From Brachynemurus nebulosus (Eukaryota; Arthropoda; Insecta; Neuroptera; Myrmeleontidae): a DNA stretch of 64,000 nucleotides. Each line of letters begins with the position of its first letter. Position 1 is the stretch's first letter. The notes beneath the pieces were generated by a model. That model ran no database searches. It saw only the letters and a list, made by a program, of their open reading frames with translations, and had not been told where the DNA came from. The stretch lies in contig JAPWDM010000023.1 of assembly GCA_035578155.1 (NCBI GenBank), positions 1,426,001 through 1,490,000 on the forward strand. Reading direction: 5' to 3'. The position numbers and the translations under genes were made by a program. Below are positions 1 to 11,235 of this stretch, in pieces.

Positions 1-520
1 GTGTGAGTGAGAAATAAGCTTTTCCCACGCATTTTACACTATACTTTTTCTACGAGTACATCTTTTTTCGTAAAATTTAACATAAATAATTAAAATAAAA
101 TTTAAATAAGTAGTAAAAATTTTTTAAATTAAAATGACAGTGCTAAAATGTTCAAATTTTTGCCAAAGCATACTTTGAAAGTTTGAAACTATGGAAACAA
201 CAAATAATTAAAATAAAAAAAAAAAAAAAATAAAAAAATAAAAAAAAAAATAAAAAAAAAAATAAATAAATAATAAATAATCAACATACATAAATGTATA
301 TTTTTAGTATTATTTCTATATATTATATATTAAACTAACGGAACAGCCTACTTTTTTATTATATTAAGGCGTGGGAAATAATTTTCCACTGTATTTCCGC
401 AGAGTGTGGGCAATTGTTAATTTTTACATATAGTTAGCCGTGCACAAAATGTTACTTTTAATAGTAGGAGTAGAAAAACAAAGTTAACACCGAATAAACT
501 CTGTATAGAGCCTTAACTCA
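1..520. other. A+T-rich sequence without recognisable gene
   Basis: Low-complexity A-rich sequence lies around 210-280. I see no open frame with recognisable protein similarity, no RNA gene and no clear repeat boundary. Confidence 0.5.
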
Positions 521-631
521 ATTTTAATAGATCAAGAGCCAGCCCTGGCGATATCATTCGACGGAGTGAAGCGGACTGTGAATTACAGGGTTACCAGACA
601 GCACACTTGCATCTGAAAAGTTTGCCTAACA

Positions 632-882
632 GCTAGAGAAACCCGAAAGTTTATAGTCGTGCCCAGTTTAACAGACTTCCTCACTGGGTATAATATCCTG
701 AAGAAGTTTTTGTTATGAAACTAGGAAAAAGTCTTCTCTGTCCCAGGTGTTACTTGACGAACGAATCCTCGCCCCATATTCTGTGTTCTTGTGAAGCATT
801 GTCCTCCGTGAGACACAACTATCTGAGATCTCCACTAACGATTTCCGAGGACATCAAGAGAACAGTACTGCTTGCATTCTAG
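632..882 (+). pseudogene. C-terminal remnant of a Jockey-like non-LTR retrotransposon ORF2
   Basis: Two overlapping plus frames together resemble the tail of insect Jockey-type reverse transcriptase polyproteins. Frame 632-718 reads ARETRKFIVVPSL then TDFLTGYNILKK, like the end of the RNase H region. It stops at a TGA at 716-718. Frame 715-882 continues with CPRCYLTNESSPHILCSCEA, the Cys/His finger (C-x2-C ... H-x3-C-x-C) that normally follows, then SSVRHNYLRSP and a TAG. A small frameshift separates the two frames. The rest of the element is missing upstream, so this is a dead 5'-truncated copy. The family call rests on recognition of the finger pattern, not on an alignment. Confidence 0.6.
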
Positions 883-1104
883 GAGGAACTGGGGCACAAC
901 AGACTAATTTTGGGGCTTACATGCCACGGGAGCTTGATTCACACAAGAAAATGTCAAAAACTTTATTATAGAACTTACATGGAAAGTTTCAAGTAAGTAT
1001 ATTCTAAAAAGAATTCTATTGAATCGAAAAAATTTTCTTTCAGAAATTTTTTGTAACAATAATTGATATTCTAAGGTATCGTCTTGTGAACCTTAGTATT
1101 TCTT

Positions 1105-1322
1105 TACTTTCGGTATAAATCTACTGTGGTTTTACAATTCTGGAGTATAGAACCACTGCAACCTTACTACTTTTGGTACAGAATTATTGTAACCTTACTA
1201 CTTGTAGGCCAGAACGACTGTAACCTTACTACTTTTGGGATAGAACAGCTGTGATCTTACTACCTTGGTCCAGAACCATTATGACCTTGATATAGAATTG
1301 CTGTAACCTTACCAGCACTTTA
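1105..1322 (+). repeat. 31-bp tandem array, short copy
   Basis: About seven degenerate units contain TGTAACCTTACTACTTTTGG followed by a variant of TACAGAA. The spacing between CCTTACTA motifs is 31 bp. The flanks at about 931-1104 and 1323-1421 match those of the larger array at 12571-13678, so both are copies of one dispersed repeat. Confidence 0.75.
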
Positions 1323-1421
1323 TATTAATGTAACCATAGCAACTGGAATAATTACCATTTGTTTTATTTTATTGACCTAAGCTAAAGTTTACTGCGCTTT
1401 CACCAAGATCTTTGCCAGTAT

Positions 1422-2061
1422 TATAGTTGAAAAAATATTCCCAGACACTTTTGTAGGTTTCCTTCTTTTTTGTCCTTGTCGTACACTTTTCAACAGTACA
1501 CCAGGGTCCTTAATCAGTGGTTTTTATTTAGTTTTTTAAATATTTGACATAATAATATTTCATATTCACAAAGTTAAAAAAAAAATGATGCAATACTGTA
1601 AAGAAAAGTGAAATATGTTATTTTCAATTAGAATAAACTATTTTCGTTTGATTTTAACTGATTTGAAAATTCTAAGCAGTACATATTGACATCCACTAAT
1701 TTTTGTTTTTCAAAATTATATTTTTAAATAGTATTAAATATTTTGCAATGAATCCAGTCATTCAATTATTTTATGTATATGTTTACAGTTAAGTTATAAT
1801 ATATCATTAATGTCATTCGTTTTCGGTTTCTTTAAGAAATATTATTCTGTAATCAAATTATTATTGAATAAACAGAATTTACATAAAAATATAAAATAGC
1901 GTTATTAGCTTAACTATTATTTATTATTATTTCGTAACCTAATGTTTAATTTTATTAGTACCCTATGCACTATTTATTTGTTTGACTAGAATTAGAAAAA
2001 GACAATTATCCGTTGACAAAGAAAACTATCAAAAGTGTCTGGGAATATTTTTTCAACTATA
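1422..2061. mobile_element. MITE with perfect 32-bp terminal inverted repeats
   Basis: The ends 1422-1453 and 2030-2061 are perfect inverted repeats beginning TATAGTTGAAAAAATATTCC. The element interrupts the dispersed repeat that carries the 31-bp array. The related copy near 13800 runs uninterrupted through the site (CAGTAACTTTTG). GTA flanks both sides, which is compatible with a TA-type target. No coding sequence is visible inside, so it is a non-autonomous DNA element. Confidence 0.8.
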
Positions 2062-2942
2062 GTAACTTTTGAGGTAGAGTCGAATGTGTAACATTTAAAA
2101 AAAGCTTGAATCACACAAGAAAATGTCCGTAACTTTATTATAAAACTTACATTCAGCGATTTAAATGACATGTTGATGCAAGTAATCGATATTTGGTTAA
2201 ATTTCGCGTATGTTTTTCAATTCAGTTGAAACGTTTTGCTTTGACGGTGTCCAGATATGTCACCACTAAAGTTGTGTAGTGAATGAATGAATGAACCGAA
2301 CTGAACGAATCACTTCAGTGAAATGCAGATCACATGTCACTAGTTTCTAAAATAACAGAACATTTCGTTCACTCGTTCACTTACATTTGTTTGCTTTGGT
2401 CATTCATTTAGTTCGTTTCAGAACATCAGAACACCAGATCACCAGATCACCAGAACATCAGAACTTCAGAACAGCTACTTTCGTTCAGTTAACTGTTAAC
2501 AGAACATTTAAAACGAAACAGACCAGTAAAACACATGTATTGCTCCTATACAATGTATTGTAAGTCTGTATTTATCGTATCTGTGATTGGAGGCATATCA
2601 ATTTCTTTTCGCTTTTCTCTTTTTCGTTTGTGCCCTTTTTATATACAAGAAAGTTAAAGATAGTCAATATGGTATTTTGAGTTTTAAAGGCCAAATTTTA
2701 TATTTATTATTTAGGTATTTTTTTCAACAATGTTCTGCCACGTTTTGCTAACTGATATTTATTACTTTGTTAAAAAGTAGGTAACGGTAATTGTTTATTT
2801 TATTTGTAAAATTTTAAATTTTTATTACTGTATCCAGGATTGCCGATTGGTTATTTTAAGAAATTAAATTCTCTTAAAAAAAGGATATATGTAAGTATAT
2901 GTATTATGTATACATTACTTACCGAAGAATTCAACACCAGCA

Positions 2943-3188
2943 GTCATTGTGGAAGTTGACAAATACATTAACGATGAGTTCCTGAATAGAAAACTGGACC
3001 CATTGCAATGGTGGAGTGAACGGAAACATATATAACCCAATTTGTATTCGTACATATTTAAAAGATTATGTTTGGTTGGAACTTCTGTTCCTTCCGAGCG
3101 AATCTTTTCAAAAGCGGGACAAATCTTGAATGATAGGCGAACACTTTTAAAGTCGGAAAAAGTTTCGCAGTTGTTATTTACATACTAA
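2943..3188 (+). pseudogene. hAT transposase C-terminal dimerisation domain, broken
   Basis: The frame containing 2955 reads VDKYINDEFLNRKLDPLQWW, then a TAA at 3033-3035, then LCLVGTSVPSERIFSKAG and QILNDRRTLLK, ending at a TAA at 3186-3188. The D-P-L-x-W-W and SVPSER-F-SKAG signatures identify the hATC domain of hAT transposases. The internal stop and the missing N-terminal two thirds make it a pseudogene. It lies between hAT-type ends with an intact target duplication, so it belongs to that element. Confidence 0.88.
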
Positions 3189-3311
3189 TTTATAATAGAA
3201 TAAAAATTAATGTATATAATTAATGAAATGCTTTATAATTAAAAAAATATTGAAATACAAAATAAACTTTATAAATTTTTGTTTTTTTCGCTTCCTATTC
3301 AAAATTAATTT

Positions 3312-3313
<2 letters not shown>

Positions 3314-3400
<87 letters not shown>
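3314..3400. repeat. (TA)n microsatellite
   Basis: Uninterrupted AT dinucleotide repeat of about 87 bp inside the hAT element at 2267-3496. Confidence 0.97.
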
Positions 3401-3401
<1 letters not shown>

Positions 3402-3540
3402 CTGAACGAAATGAACGAATGAAATGAACCGTTTCATTTAAGTGAACGAGTTCTGGTGAATGAAATCACTAAAGTGAAACGAAATTCGCAACTCTAGTCA
3501 CCACCCAAGGCAAGGAGCACTGTTTGTTATTTATTTAAGC

Positions 3541-5147
3541 CAGAAGTGGGCAAACGGTCGATCGCGATCGACCGATCGATCGCGAACAGTTCGACAGTCG
3601 ATCGCAAACATTTTAAGTAATTTACTAGGTTAATTTAAAATCTTTTAATTCAAAATGTCTACTAAAAATTTAGCAAACGATGAAACATGAATTTCCGATG
3701 AGTGGCCTTCGAGTAGCCCAAAAATAGCAAAATTATTTATGTAATAACCCAAAAATAGCCAAATATAATGTCGCTCCAAAAATACAGTCTTCCCTTAAAA
3801 AAAAAATTTATGCCAGAAATTTATTAATCACTGCACGTTACATTCCGTAATAAAATTATTATTACGAAAGTGTCCGACCGAAACTAGTTTTTTAATCGAA
3901 ACCGAAACCGAATTTCGGTCGCGGGTCGCTGTCTTAGTTTAGGCCGAAACCGAAAGTTTCTTTTAAGGCAATTTCTGACTACTTTATTTTAATTTCTGTG
4001 TTTAAAAAGCCCATATTTGAGTAATAATTAGTTATTTAATAAAAATAAAGAAAAATATATCTAAAAATTTGTAGGGGGGACGGGCTGGAACTTGAATAAG
4101 GAATATTGAATGACGGAAACTGATTTGTAAGTAGCCATAAAAATTCCCAAATTTCGGTATTTTCCCCAAAAATAACATAGGCGAGCAAAGAAAAATCTCA
4201 TTTCCCTTTCTCTGGGTCTGTCTTTCCAAAATGTTTCCCCAAAACTAACACTGACGCGCAAATAAAAAAAAACGTAGTTTCCTTTTCTCCGAGTCCCTTT
4301 TTTCGAAATTTTACAGCAAACATAACCAAATAGGGGGGCCAAGAATTACGAATAGTGCGTATTTTCCGCAAAAATAGCATTCACACGCAAAAACAACGTC
4401 GTTTTTCTTTCTTCCAGCTCCTTTTTTGGAATCTTTTTCCAGCCATGATTAACTAGGGGGCCGCGGTCCCCCTGGCTCCGAGAATGGGCGCCCTTGCACT
4501 CTTCGGTCCGAAACATTTTCTTCTTATCGGACCCCCTTTCTCTCTCCCTCGAGCCGGATTTACCTATGGATTTACCTATGGGGCGTTTCCCAGGTAAAAG
4601 ATTTTCACTACTACTTTTGTCAAAATTTCCCCGAAAAATAATCGTAAATATTGATTCACATATTCAAAATAGGTAGTTTAACCGGGTCCTTCAAAAAATC
4701 GGGCCCTAGACATTTGTCTCATTTGACTATTCGTTGGTCCGGCCCTGAGTGGTGTATATAATTATTGTCATGAAGTTTCCAACAAATCTTAGTAAAAGTA
4801 AACTTTAGTATTAACAATATTAATTGTAGTACTTAATACCGATACATAATGCCGACCTTTTCATGAACGGAGTTTTGGTTTTAGTCGTAGTTTCGGCTGT
4901 TTTGCTGCCGAAACCAAAGCTAAACCGAAACTACAATTTTTCGCCGAAACTGGCCGAAACCGAAATTTCGGCTATTGCCATATTACAATGAAAATTTGGA
5001 ATTATGGTAACCCTATATTTCCCTAATGGGCATTTGAGATGAAAGATACTTTATTTGTTTTTAATTTAACTCATTTCTCGGAGTCGATCGCGCATAAATA
5101 CGAAAAATTAATGTCGATCATACCAGTATTAAGTTTGCCCACCCCTG
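3541..5147. mobile_element. hAT-type element with nested repeats
   Basis: Tips are CAGAAGTGGGCAAAC at 3541 and, in reverse complement, CAGGGGTGGGCAAAC ending at 5147. They are flanked by a perfect 8-bp duplication ATTTAAGC (3533-3540 and 5148-5155). Subterminal GATCGATCGCG-type palindromes occur near both ends. The interior has no recognisable transposase. It seems to hold a second element, roughly 3880-4980, whose ends are dense in GGCCGAAACCGAAA-like motifs. G+C-rich patches such as GGGGGCCGCGG at 4456 are also present. Confidence 0.8.
3880..4980. repeat. Probable nested element with CCGAAA-rich ends
   Basis: Clusters of CCGAAACCGAAA and its complement TTTCGG lie at 3880-3955 and again at 4875-4975 in an inverted-like arrangement. 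This resembles the subterminal motif clusters of hAT elements. I could not fix exact termini or a target duplication, and the left end may be truncated. Confidence 0.45.
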
Positions 5148-5251
5148 ATTTAAGCATTTGCCAACAATAAAAAGCAAAATTGACACATCCTGTAAACTAT
5201 TTTATACAACACAGACCGACCGACGAAGTCTGGCTACTAAAGTCGTTTACT

Positions 5252-5746
<495 letters not shown>

Positions 5747-5872
5747 TCTATACATATAATAAAATTGTAACGAGACCATTTCTGTACATGGAATATTTTT
5801 TGAAAATTGTAGGTACTGGTATTGTAAATAGTTATCGATGTAGATACAAAAACAGCGATTTTTAGAATTTTT

Positions 5873-5890
5873 GTCTGTCTGTCTGTCTGT
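5873..5890 (+). repeat. (TCTG)n short tandem repeat
   Basis: About four copies of TCTG lie just before the first 147-bp unit of the Helitron. The minus-strand Helitron fragment near 61480 has a matching but imperfect stretch. Confidence 0.85.
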
Positions 5891-5903
5891 TCACGCATCA
5901 CGC

Positions 5904-6351
5904 AAAAACTATTGGACGGATTTTAATGAAATTTGGTGTGATGATAACTTATTACCTGGGTCAACATCTAAAACACTTTTTACTACGGGAAAATTTCTCC
6001 TTCCCACGGGAAAATGGAAAAACCATTTTGAGCATGTGCACACATTTGGCAAAAACTATTGGACGGATTTTAATAAAATTTGGTGTGGTGATAACTTATT
6101 ACCTAGGGCAACATTTAAGGTACTTTTTACTCCCGGAAAATGCCTCACTCCCACGGGAAAATAGAAAAACCATTTTGTGCATGTGCACGTATTACGCAAA
6201 AACTATTGGACGGATTTTGATGAAATTTGGTGTGGTGATAAACTATTACTTGGGCTAACATTTAAGATACTCTTTACTCCAGGAAAATTCCTCATTCCCA
6301 CCGGAAAATAGAAAAACCATTTTGAGCATGTGCATGCACTACACAAAAATG
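5904..6351 (+). repeat. Three tandem 147-bp units inside the Helitron
   Basis: ATTGGACGGATTTTAATGAA-type motifs begin at 5911, 6058 and 6205, exactly 147 bp apart. The units also share a TTATTACCTGG-like stretch, paired CCCACGGGAAAA-like runs and CATTTTGAGCATGTGCA. A partial fourth start at about 6342 runs into the unique 3' part. Confidence 0.92.
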
Positions 6352-6654
6352 ATTATTCTCTGCAAGTTCTGTATAATTATTACACTTATATACTTCTCAT
6401 TGAGTTTATAACAATGCCTTGCACGAACGACGTCGCGGGTACGGCTAGTTATTTAATGTAAAGATTTAATCTAAAATGGCGCATTTATAGACGTGAAGCT
6501 GAATTTTAATTTTGGCGGCTAATTTCAAGCAGCAATCTGGAAAATGGGAAAAAATTTTCTGTTAAAAACGCCGTTGAGCCCCATCCACATTAGCAAATGG
6601 ATCTAAAATTTGATGTAGATTAAATTTTTCAAATAAATTTGGGTTTGTCTAACG

Positions 6655-7075
6655 AAAATTTGTTTGTTTAACGATAAGAACTGTCAACTAACAAAAACAC
6701 GACAGCGAAGCTGAAGCGTTTTTGTTAGTTTTAGGCAAGAATTTTGACTAGTAGAAAACACAAATTTATTCAGAAAAAATATAAAACTCAAGTGTAATAC
6801 GGTAAGACAATTTAGCGAATAAAAAAAATTAGCATAATTTATATGTGTATTATTATTTAATACGTTGTTACTATGGTTCTGAAATCAGTTAAATTTACCA
6901 ATACGAACTTTTGTTTCGTTTTTATCGTGTTTACCTACAATAAAATGACCAATGAAATGTTTTGTACCATTTTTTTCGCTGTAAAATCTGTCCTAACTTT
7001 TTTCCATGGTAAAAGTGAAAAAACTACAATATTCTTATGAGACTTAATACACATAAGTTAATTTGCCAAGAGTAA
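6655..7075 (-). repeat. Dispersed repeat, copy 1 (inverted)
   Basis: On the minus strand this matches 10911-11235 and 30345-31260. Shared landmarks are TGGGACTTGATAC-like sequence, CATTTCATTGGTCATTTCAT, GGTTCTGAAATCAG and the stretch around TTTTATATTTTTTCTGAATA. The TTTTTGTTAGTTGACA hairpin region lies at 6683-6740 but has decayed. Confidence 0.75.
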
Positions 7076-7780
7076 ATTTTCTCACATAATTTTTTTGACA
7101 CAGAAAAAAATAAAACTAGATGAAAAAGAATGACTTTTTAAAAATACAAATATTATATTAAACGGATATTTTAGTAAGTTTTTTTCTTTTTTTTCGGAAA
7201 TGAATTCTAGAAATAAAAGAAGAAGAAATAATTGATAAATCTATACGTGAAAAGTCTATATTAATTTCTACATCCAAATAATTTATTAGCATGTCCACAG
7301 GGTATTTAACAAAATTTTGAAAACTATTTTAAAATACAAATACAAATGCGAAAATTTTCATTAGCTATCATTTATGTCACATTCTCTAAATAGCAACAAG
7401 TATTTTGTAACTAAGAAGAAAGTTTCTTTACTTTTTTTAACTAAATAATTGATCGAAGTATAAGGGAAAGTAACGTCTCAACTTATTTTTAATCACGCCG
7501 TTAAAAGCTAAAAAATATTACTTTTTTAATGATTTTCTTTTTTTTAATTTAATTATAATAACTAGGATGAATTAGCATAACAGGTAAATTGTTGTTATTT
7601 ATTATAAATTTTCATTAAAAATTGTTTTAATCTATTTTCCTTGATACTGTCTCTCTCTTCCTCTCTGGTGAGCATAAACGTGCTAAAATAAAGATGCAGT
7701 CATTCTAAAAACGAGAATTGTGTGTTATAGTTTATTTCAAAAATTAAAATTAATAATTTAAAAAAAAAATTAATTAAAAA
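7076..7780. other. Sequence without recognisable feature
   Basis: Highly A+T-rich. No open frame with recognisable similarity and no clear repeat boundary was seen. Confidence 0.4.
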
Positions 7781-7974
7781 AATCAAAAAACCCGACTGCC
7801 TTTAAACTGAAATTTACATAAAGTAAAGCAGTCGGAGGCATCAAACTTTTCTGTTTAACTTGGTACAACAGGTATGCCTCCGACTGCTTTACTTTTTATT
7901 TATCCTTCTTTTTCTCTATTTCATCTTGTTTACACCATTTCAGTATACTTTAAACGCAGTCGGGTTTTTTGATT
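7781..7974. mobile_element. Short MITE with two nested hairpins
   Basis: Outer inverted repeats AATCAAAAAACCCGACTGC lie at 7781-7799, with their complement ending at 7974. Inside is a second, perfect 22-bp inverted pair at 7820-7841 and 7874-7895, beginning AAAGTAAAGCAGTCGGAGG. It encloses a 32-nt loop. CGACTGC is shared by both levels, so the inner arms may derive from the outer ones. There is no coding capacity. The superfamily is not assignable because no target duplication is obvious in the A/T-rich flanks. Confidence 0.75.
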
Positions 7975-8262
7975 TTTTAAATTAAGTTTTTATTTAGGTA
8001 TTTTTAGCGTTGTTTAATTATTTAGAAGAAAAAATATATAGGTTTGCATATTAGAGATTATAGCGGCTGACAGCCTAAATTACCACGAATTTAATATTAA
8101 TTTTTTTTTATACTAGCTCTAATATAATAGGTTTTGGTTTAGCTCTAATATAATAGGACGACTTCATCCGCGTAGAGTCACTGGAAGTTGAGTAAATGAT
8201 TTTATACACTTACAATGTCGTCATCGACTCCACACGGATGATTTCATCAACAAAAACTAGTT

Positions 8263-9215
8263 TCCATATAAATTTTCAACCATTGTCCTACCGCTTTAGA
8301 CTATGAAATTTTAAAAATCTGCACTTGGTACTCGCTTACGTTACTAAAAAAGACCCTGTGCAGAATTTCACGTTTCTAGACTTAATGGTTTTCTATATAA
8401 ATTTTCATCCCCTATTTTATATCCTTACGGAATAAAATTCCAAAAATCCCATCTTAGAGCTCACCTACGATACATAAGGAAATCCTGTACAAAATTTCAC
8501 ATTTCTGGGCCCAGTAGGATTTTTAAATAAATTTTAACCCCCTATTTTATCCTGTTAGGGGATGAATTTCCAAAACCCCTTATTGGTGCTCGCCTACATT
8601 ATATAAAGGACCCCTTTGGAGAATTTCATGTTTCTAGACTCAACAATTTCTATATAAATTTTCATCCCCTATTTTAACCCCTTAGGAAACGAAATTCTAA
8701 AAATCCACTCTTGATGCTTGCTTGCATTACTAAAGGACCTTTGTACAAAATTTTACGTTTCTAAACCCAGCGGTTTTCTATATAAATTTTCATCCCCTAT
8801 TTTACAAAAATTCTCCCTCTTAATACTCATTTACACTATTAAAGGACCCCTGTGGCCCTGTGCAAAATTTTACCTTTCATAAATTTTCATCCCCAAATTT
8901 ATACCCTTAGGGGATGAATTTCCAAAAATATTTTCTTAGTTTTCCCCACCTGACATAAAGAACTCGTCTACAAAATTTCACGTTTCTAGACCCAATGGTT
9001 TACTATGTAAATTTTTCATCCCCTATTTAGGGGATGAATTTTGAAATTTCATGTAGCCTATAGCAATCCGCAGATTAAGACGAATCCAGCGACACCTTCT
9101 TTACCAAAATCCGTCAAGCCGTTTAGGCTGCAGGCTGCGCCAAAGAAACATAATTAGAGGATACATACAAACTTTCGAAAAACATTACCCTCCTTCTGAT
9201 GCAGTCGGGTAAATA
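8263..9215 (+). repeat. Degenerate 127-bp tandem array ending in a LINE-like tail
   Basis: About six and a half units carry TATATAAATTTTCATCCCCT, CCTTAGGGGATGAATTTCC, CTTAGTGCTCGCCTAC-like and AAATTTCACGTTTCTAGAC blocks. The spacing is about 127 bp (for example 8263, 8391, 8518, 8647, 8773). The last part, 9080-9215, reads CCAAAATCCGTCAAGCCGTT, then CATACAAACTTTCG, then GCAGTCGGGTAA. That resembles repeat tails often seen at 3' ends of insect non-LTR elements. No protein is encoded. Confidence 0.7.
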
Positions 9216-9860
9216 CAACTTACTTAGTCCCGTAAGTTTATTATTACGAATTTGTAATCATGGATACTTAAGAATCTTCGACTTTCATTCTACATCCAGA
9301 GCTACAAAAATAGCAATTACAGACCCTCGGTAAATAGAATGTCATAGGCGCTCCAGACTACTAGATTATTATAAAATATTTACGACTGTTACATATTTAC
9401 AGAATCTCAGGTATATAACACGTTCGAGTTTCTCACAGTAAATATAAAATATCTCACCTTTATTCTACCTGAATAATCATAGTACAAGCTAGCTACGCCT
9501 CTCCTAAAATGGAGAAACGATAATAGAAGGAAAGAGACAAAACATACCGTATCAAGAATTATTATTATTATTAGCGTTTCGAATGATTAACGGGGATTAT
9601 GAATTGGGTATAAACAAAAGTGTTAACCCAATAATTTATTACCCTTTATTGAGGTTAAACGATTATTATTATAATGTTACGTGCTTCTCCACCAATTTCT
9701 TTTATATTTCCAACACGTCATACGTTTCTAAATAAATAAAAAAATTTTTGAAATTAATCTTGTATCAAATTTGACAATTACTGATAATTACTGGCAATTA
9801 CTGATAAAAACAAAAATGAAAAAATAACTGTTTGCACAAAAAGAAGAATTACCGATATAA
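9216..9860. other. Sequence without recognisable feature
   Basis: A+T-rich sequence. I see no supported gene, RNA or bounded repeat. Confidence 0.4.
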
Positions 9861-10905
9861 AGGGCCTTTTAGACGGTCATATTAGTTCTCAGTTCAGTTT
9901 CAGTTTCAGTCGAACTGTCAGTTTTTCCTACGTGTAAAAATCAAAATCGGAAAGGAGAACTGAAACGGAGACTGAGAACTGACAGGATGGATAGACCTAT
10001 TTGTTTCGTTTCAGTTCTTAGAAATCGTATGTGTAAACAAGTGCATCATGCCTGAATCCGGTCGCTCACGTCAGTTTTCTTGAAAATCTGACAAAGTATA
10101 CATTTTATATAGGCAACTGTCGCTATGTTCAACCAGGATCACGATTTTGTTGTCGAATTTATTAAAATTTATAAAACCTTACCGTGTTCATGGAATAAAA
10201 CAGATGTACGTTACCATAATGTAAATATTAGGGAAGCTGCCTACACTCTTATATTAAAGAAATATAAAGAATACGATGGTAAATCGCTATGGTAAAATCT
10301 AAAATAAATAGCCTACGTTCAACTTACAACAAAGAAGATAAGAAAGTTAGGGATAGTGAATGAGGTGGAGCAGGAACTGAGGAAGTATACAAACCATCAC
10401 TATGGTATTATGGTCTCCTTTCGTTCGTCAGCGACCAACAGCCAACTGTAACAAGTGTTAATACCATGGACGGCGAGGATGAAAATCAGGAAGGACTAAG
10501 AGATACGTATCCTTACTCATTCGTAAATAATTCAACCAATCACATGGTTCTAAGCGAAGTGCCTTCATTAAATTTATATGCGACAATGAATTTCTTTTAA
10601 GAAGCCAAGCTTTATTCCACTAGCTTCTTTTCTCCCGCTCTTTCTTCAGCACCAAAGCTAACGCTATTGCAGTGAAATAGTCTTGAGTTCCATGAGTTAT
10701 TATATTAGCACTTTTAAACTAGTATAAGAATATAAGCTGAAGACTTTTAAAATGAAACACTTTGTTTAGAGCAACTCAGATTATACAAAGAACTGAAACG
10801 ATTGAGAACAGTGAGAACTGAACGGACCGTGTAAAAACAAACCTTATTCCGAACTGAAATGAAACGAGAACGGAAACTGAAACTGAACTGAGATCTGATA
10901 TGACT
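9861..10905 (+). mobile_element. PIF/Harbinger-like element, copy 1 (right end truncated)
   Basis: The left end AGGGCCTTTTAGACGGTCAT and the following TTCTCAGTTCAGTTTCAGTT match copy 2 at 34346-35402. The right end carries the inverted counterpart (GAAACTGAAACTGAACTGAG) but stops at GATATGACTG. It lacks the terminal TCTAAAAGGCCCT seen in copy 2, and dispersed-repeat sequence follows directly. The interior holds a broken MADF-domain gene. Confidence 0.78.
10125..10600 (+). pseudogene. MADF-domain protein of a Harbinger-like element, frameshifted
   Basis: From the ATG at 10125 the frame reads MFNQDHDFVVEFIKIYKTLP, then CSWNKTDVRYHNVNIREAAY, and stops at a TAA at 10293-10295. Homology continues in the next frame from 10292 with VKSKINSLRSTYNKE, a TGA at 10361-10363, then EVYKPSLWYYGLLSFVSDQ and on to a TAA at 10598-10600. 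This is the order of a MADF (Myb/SANT-like) DNA-binding domain, the usual second protein of PIF/Harbinger transposons. One frameshift and one stop make it non-functional. The frameshift lies at the same place in copy 2. Confidence 0.8.
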
Positions 10906-10910
10906 GATAT

Positions 10911-11235
10911 TTAACTCATGTATATTAAGTCCCATAAGAATATTGCAGTTTTTTCACTTTTACCACGAAAAAAAAGTTAGGACAGATTTTTTCAGCGAAA
11001 AAAATGCTACAAAACATTTCATTGGCCATTTCATTGGCCATTTCATTGTAGCTAAACACGATTCGTATTGGTAAATTTAACTGATTTCAGAACCATAGTA
11101 ACAATGTATTAAATAACAATATGAATTATACTAATTTATTTTATTCGTTAAATTGTCTTACCGTATTACACTTGAGTTTTATATTTTTTCTGAATAAATT
11201 TGTGTTTTCTACAACTCAAATTTCTTGCCTAAATA
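10911..11235 (+). repeat. Dispersed repeat, copy 2
   Basis: Matches the minus strand of 6655-7075 and the plus strand of 30345-30560 plus 31040-31145. CATTTCATTGGC is locally triplicated at 11018-11048. The terminal hairpin of the 31 kb copy is absent here. It directly abuts the truncated right end of the Harbinger-like element. Confidence 0.75.

Larger units (their letters stand above)
2267..3496 (+). mobile_element. hAT element, deletion derivative
   Basis: A perfect 8-bp duplication GTCACCAC lies at 2259-2266 and 3497-3504. The tips read TAAAGTTGTG on the left and, in reverse complement, TAGAGTTGCG on the right. Both subterminal regions are rich in GAACGAA/TTCGTTCA motifs, as expected for hAT transposase binding sites. 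The interior retains the 3' end of a transposase gene (2943-3188) and a (TA)n tract (3314-3400). The catalytic region is not recognisable. Confidence 0.85.
5747..6448 (+). mobile_element. Non-autonomous Helitron with three 147-bp units
   Basis: The element begins TCTATACATATAATAAAA after a host A (5746). It ends ACGGCTAG before a host T (6449), giving the Helitron signature of 5' TC, 3' CTAG and A/T insertion. Just upstream of the 3' end, ACGACGTCGCGG follows CACGAACG, the degraded form of the terminal hairpin seen intact in the second copy. The 5' and 3' segments align with the 39694-40062 copy. No Rep/helicase gene is present. Confidence 0.85.
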
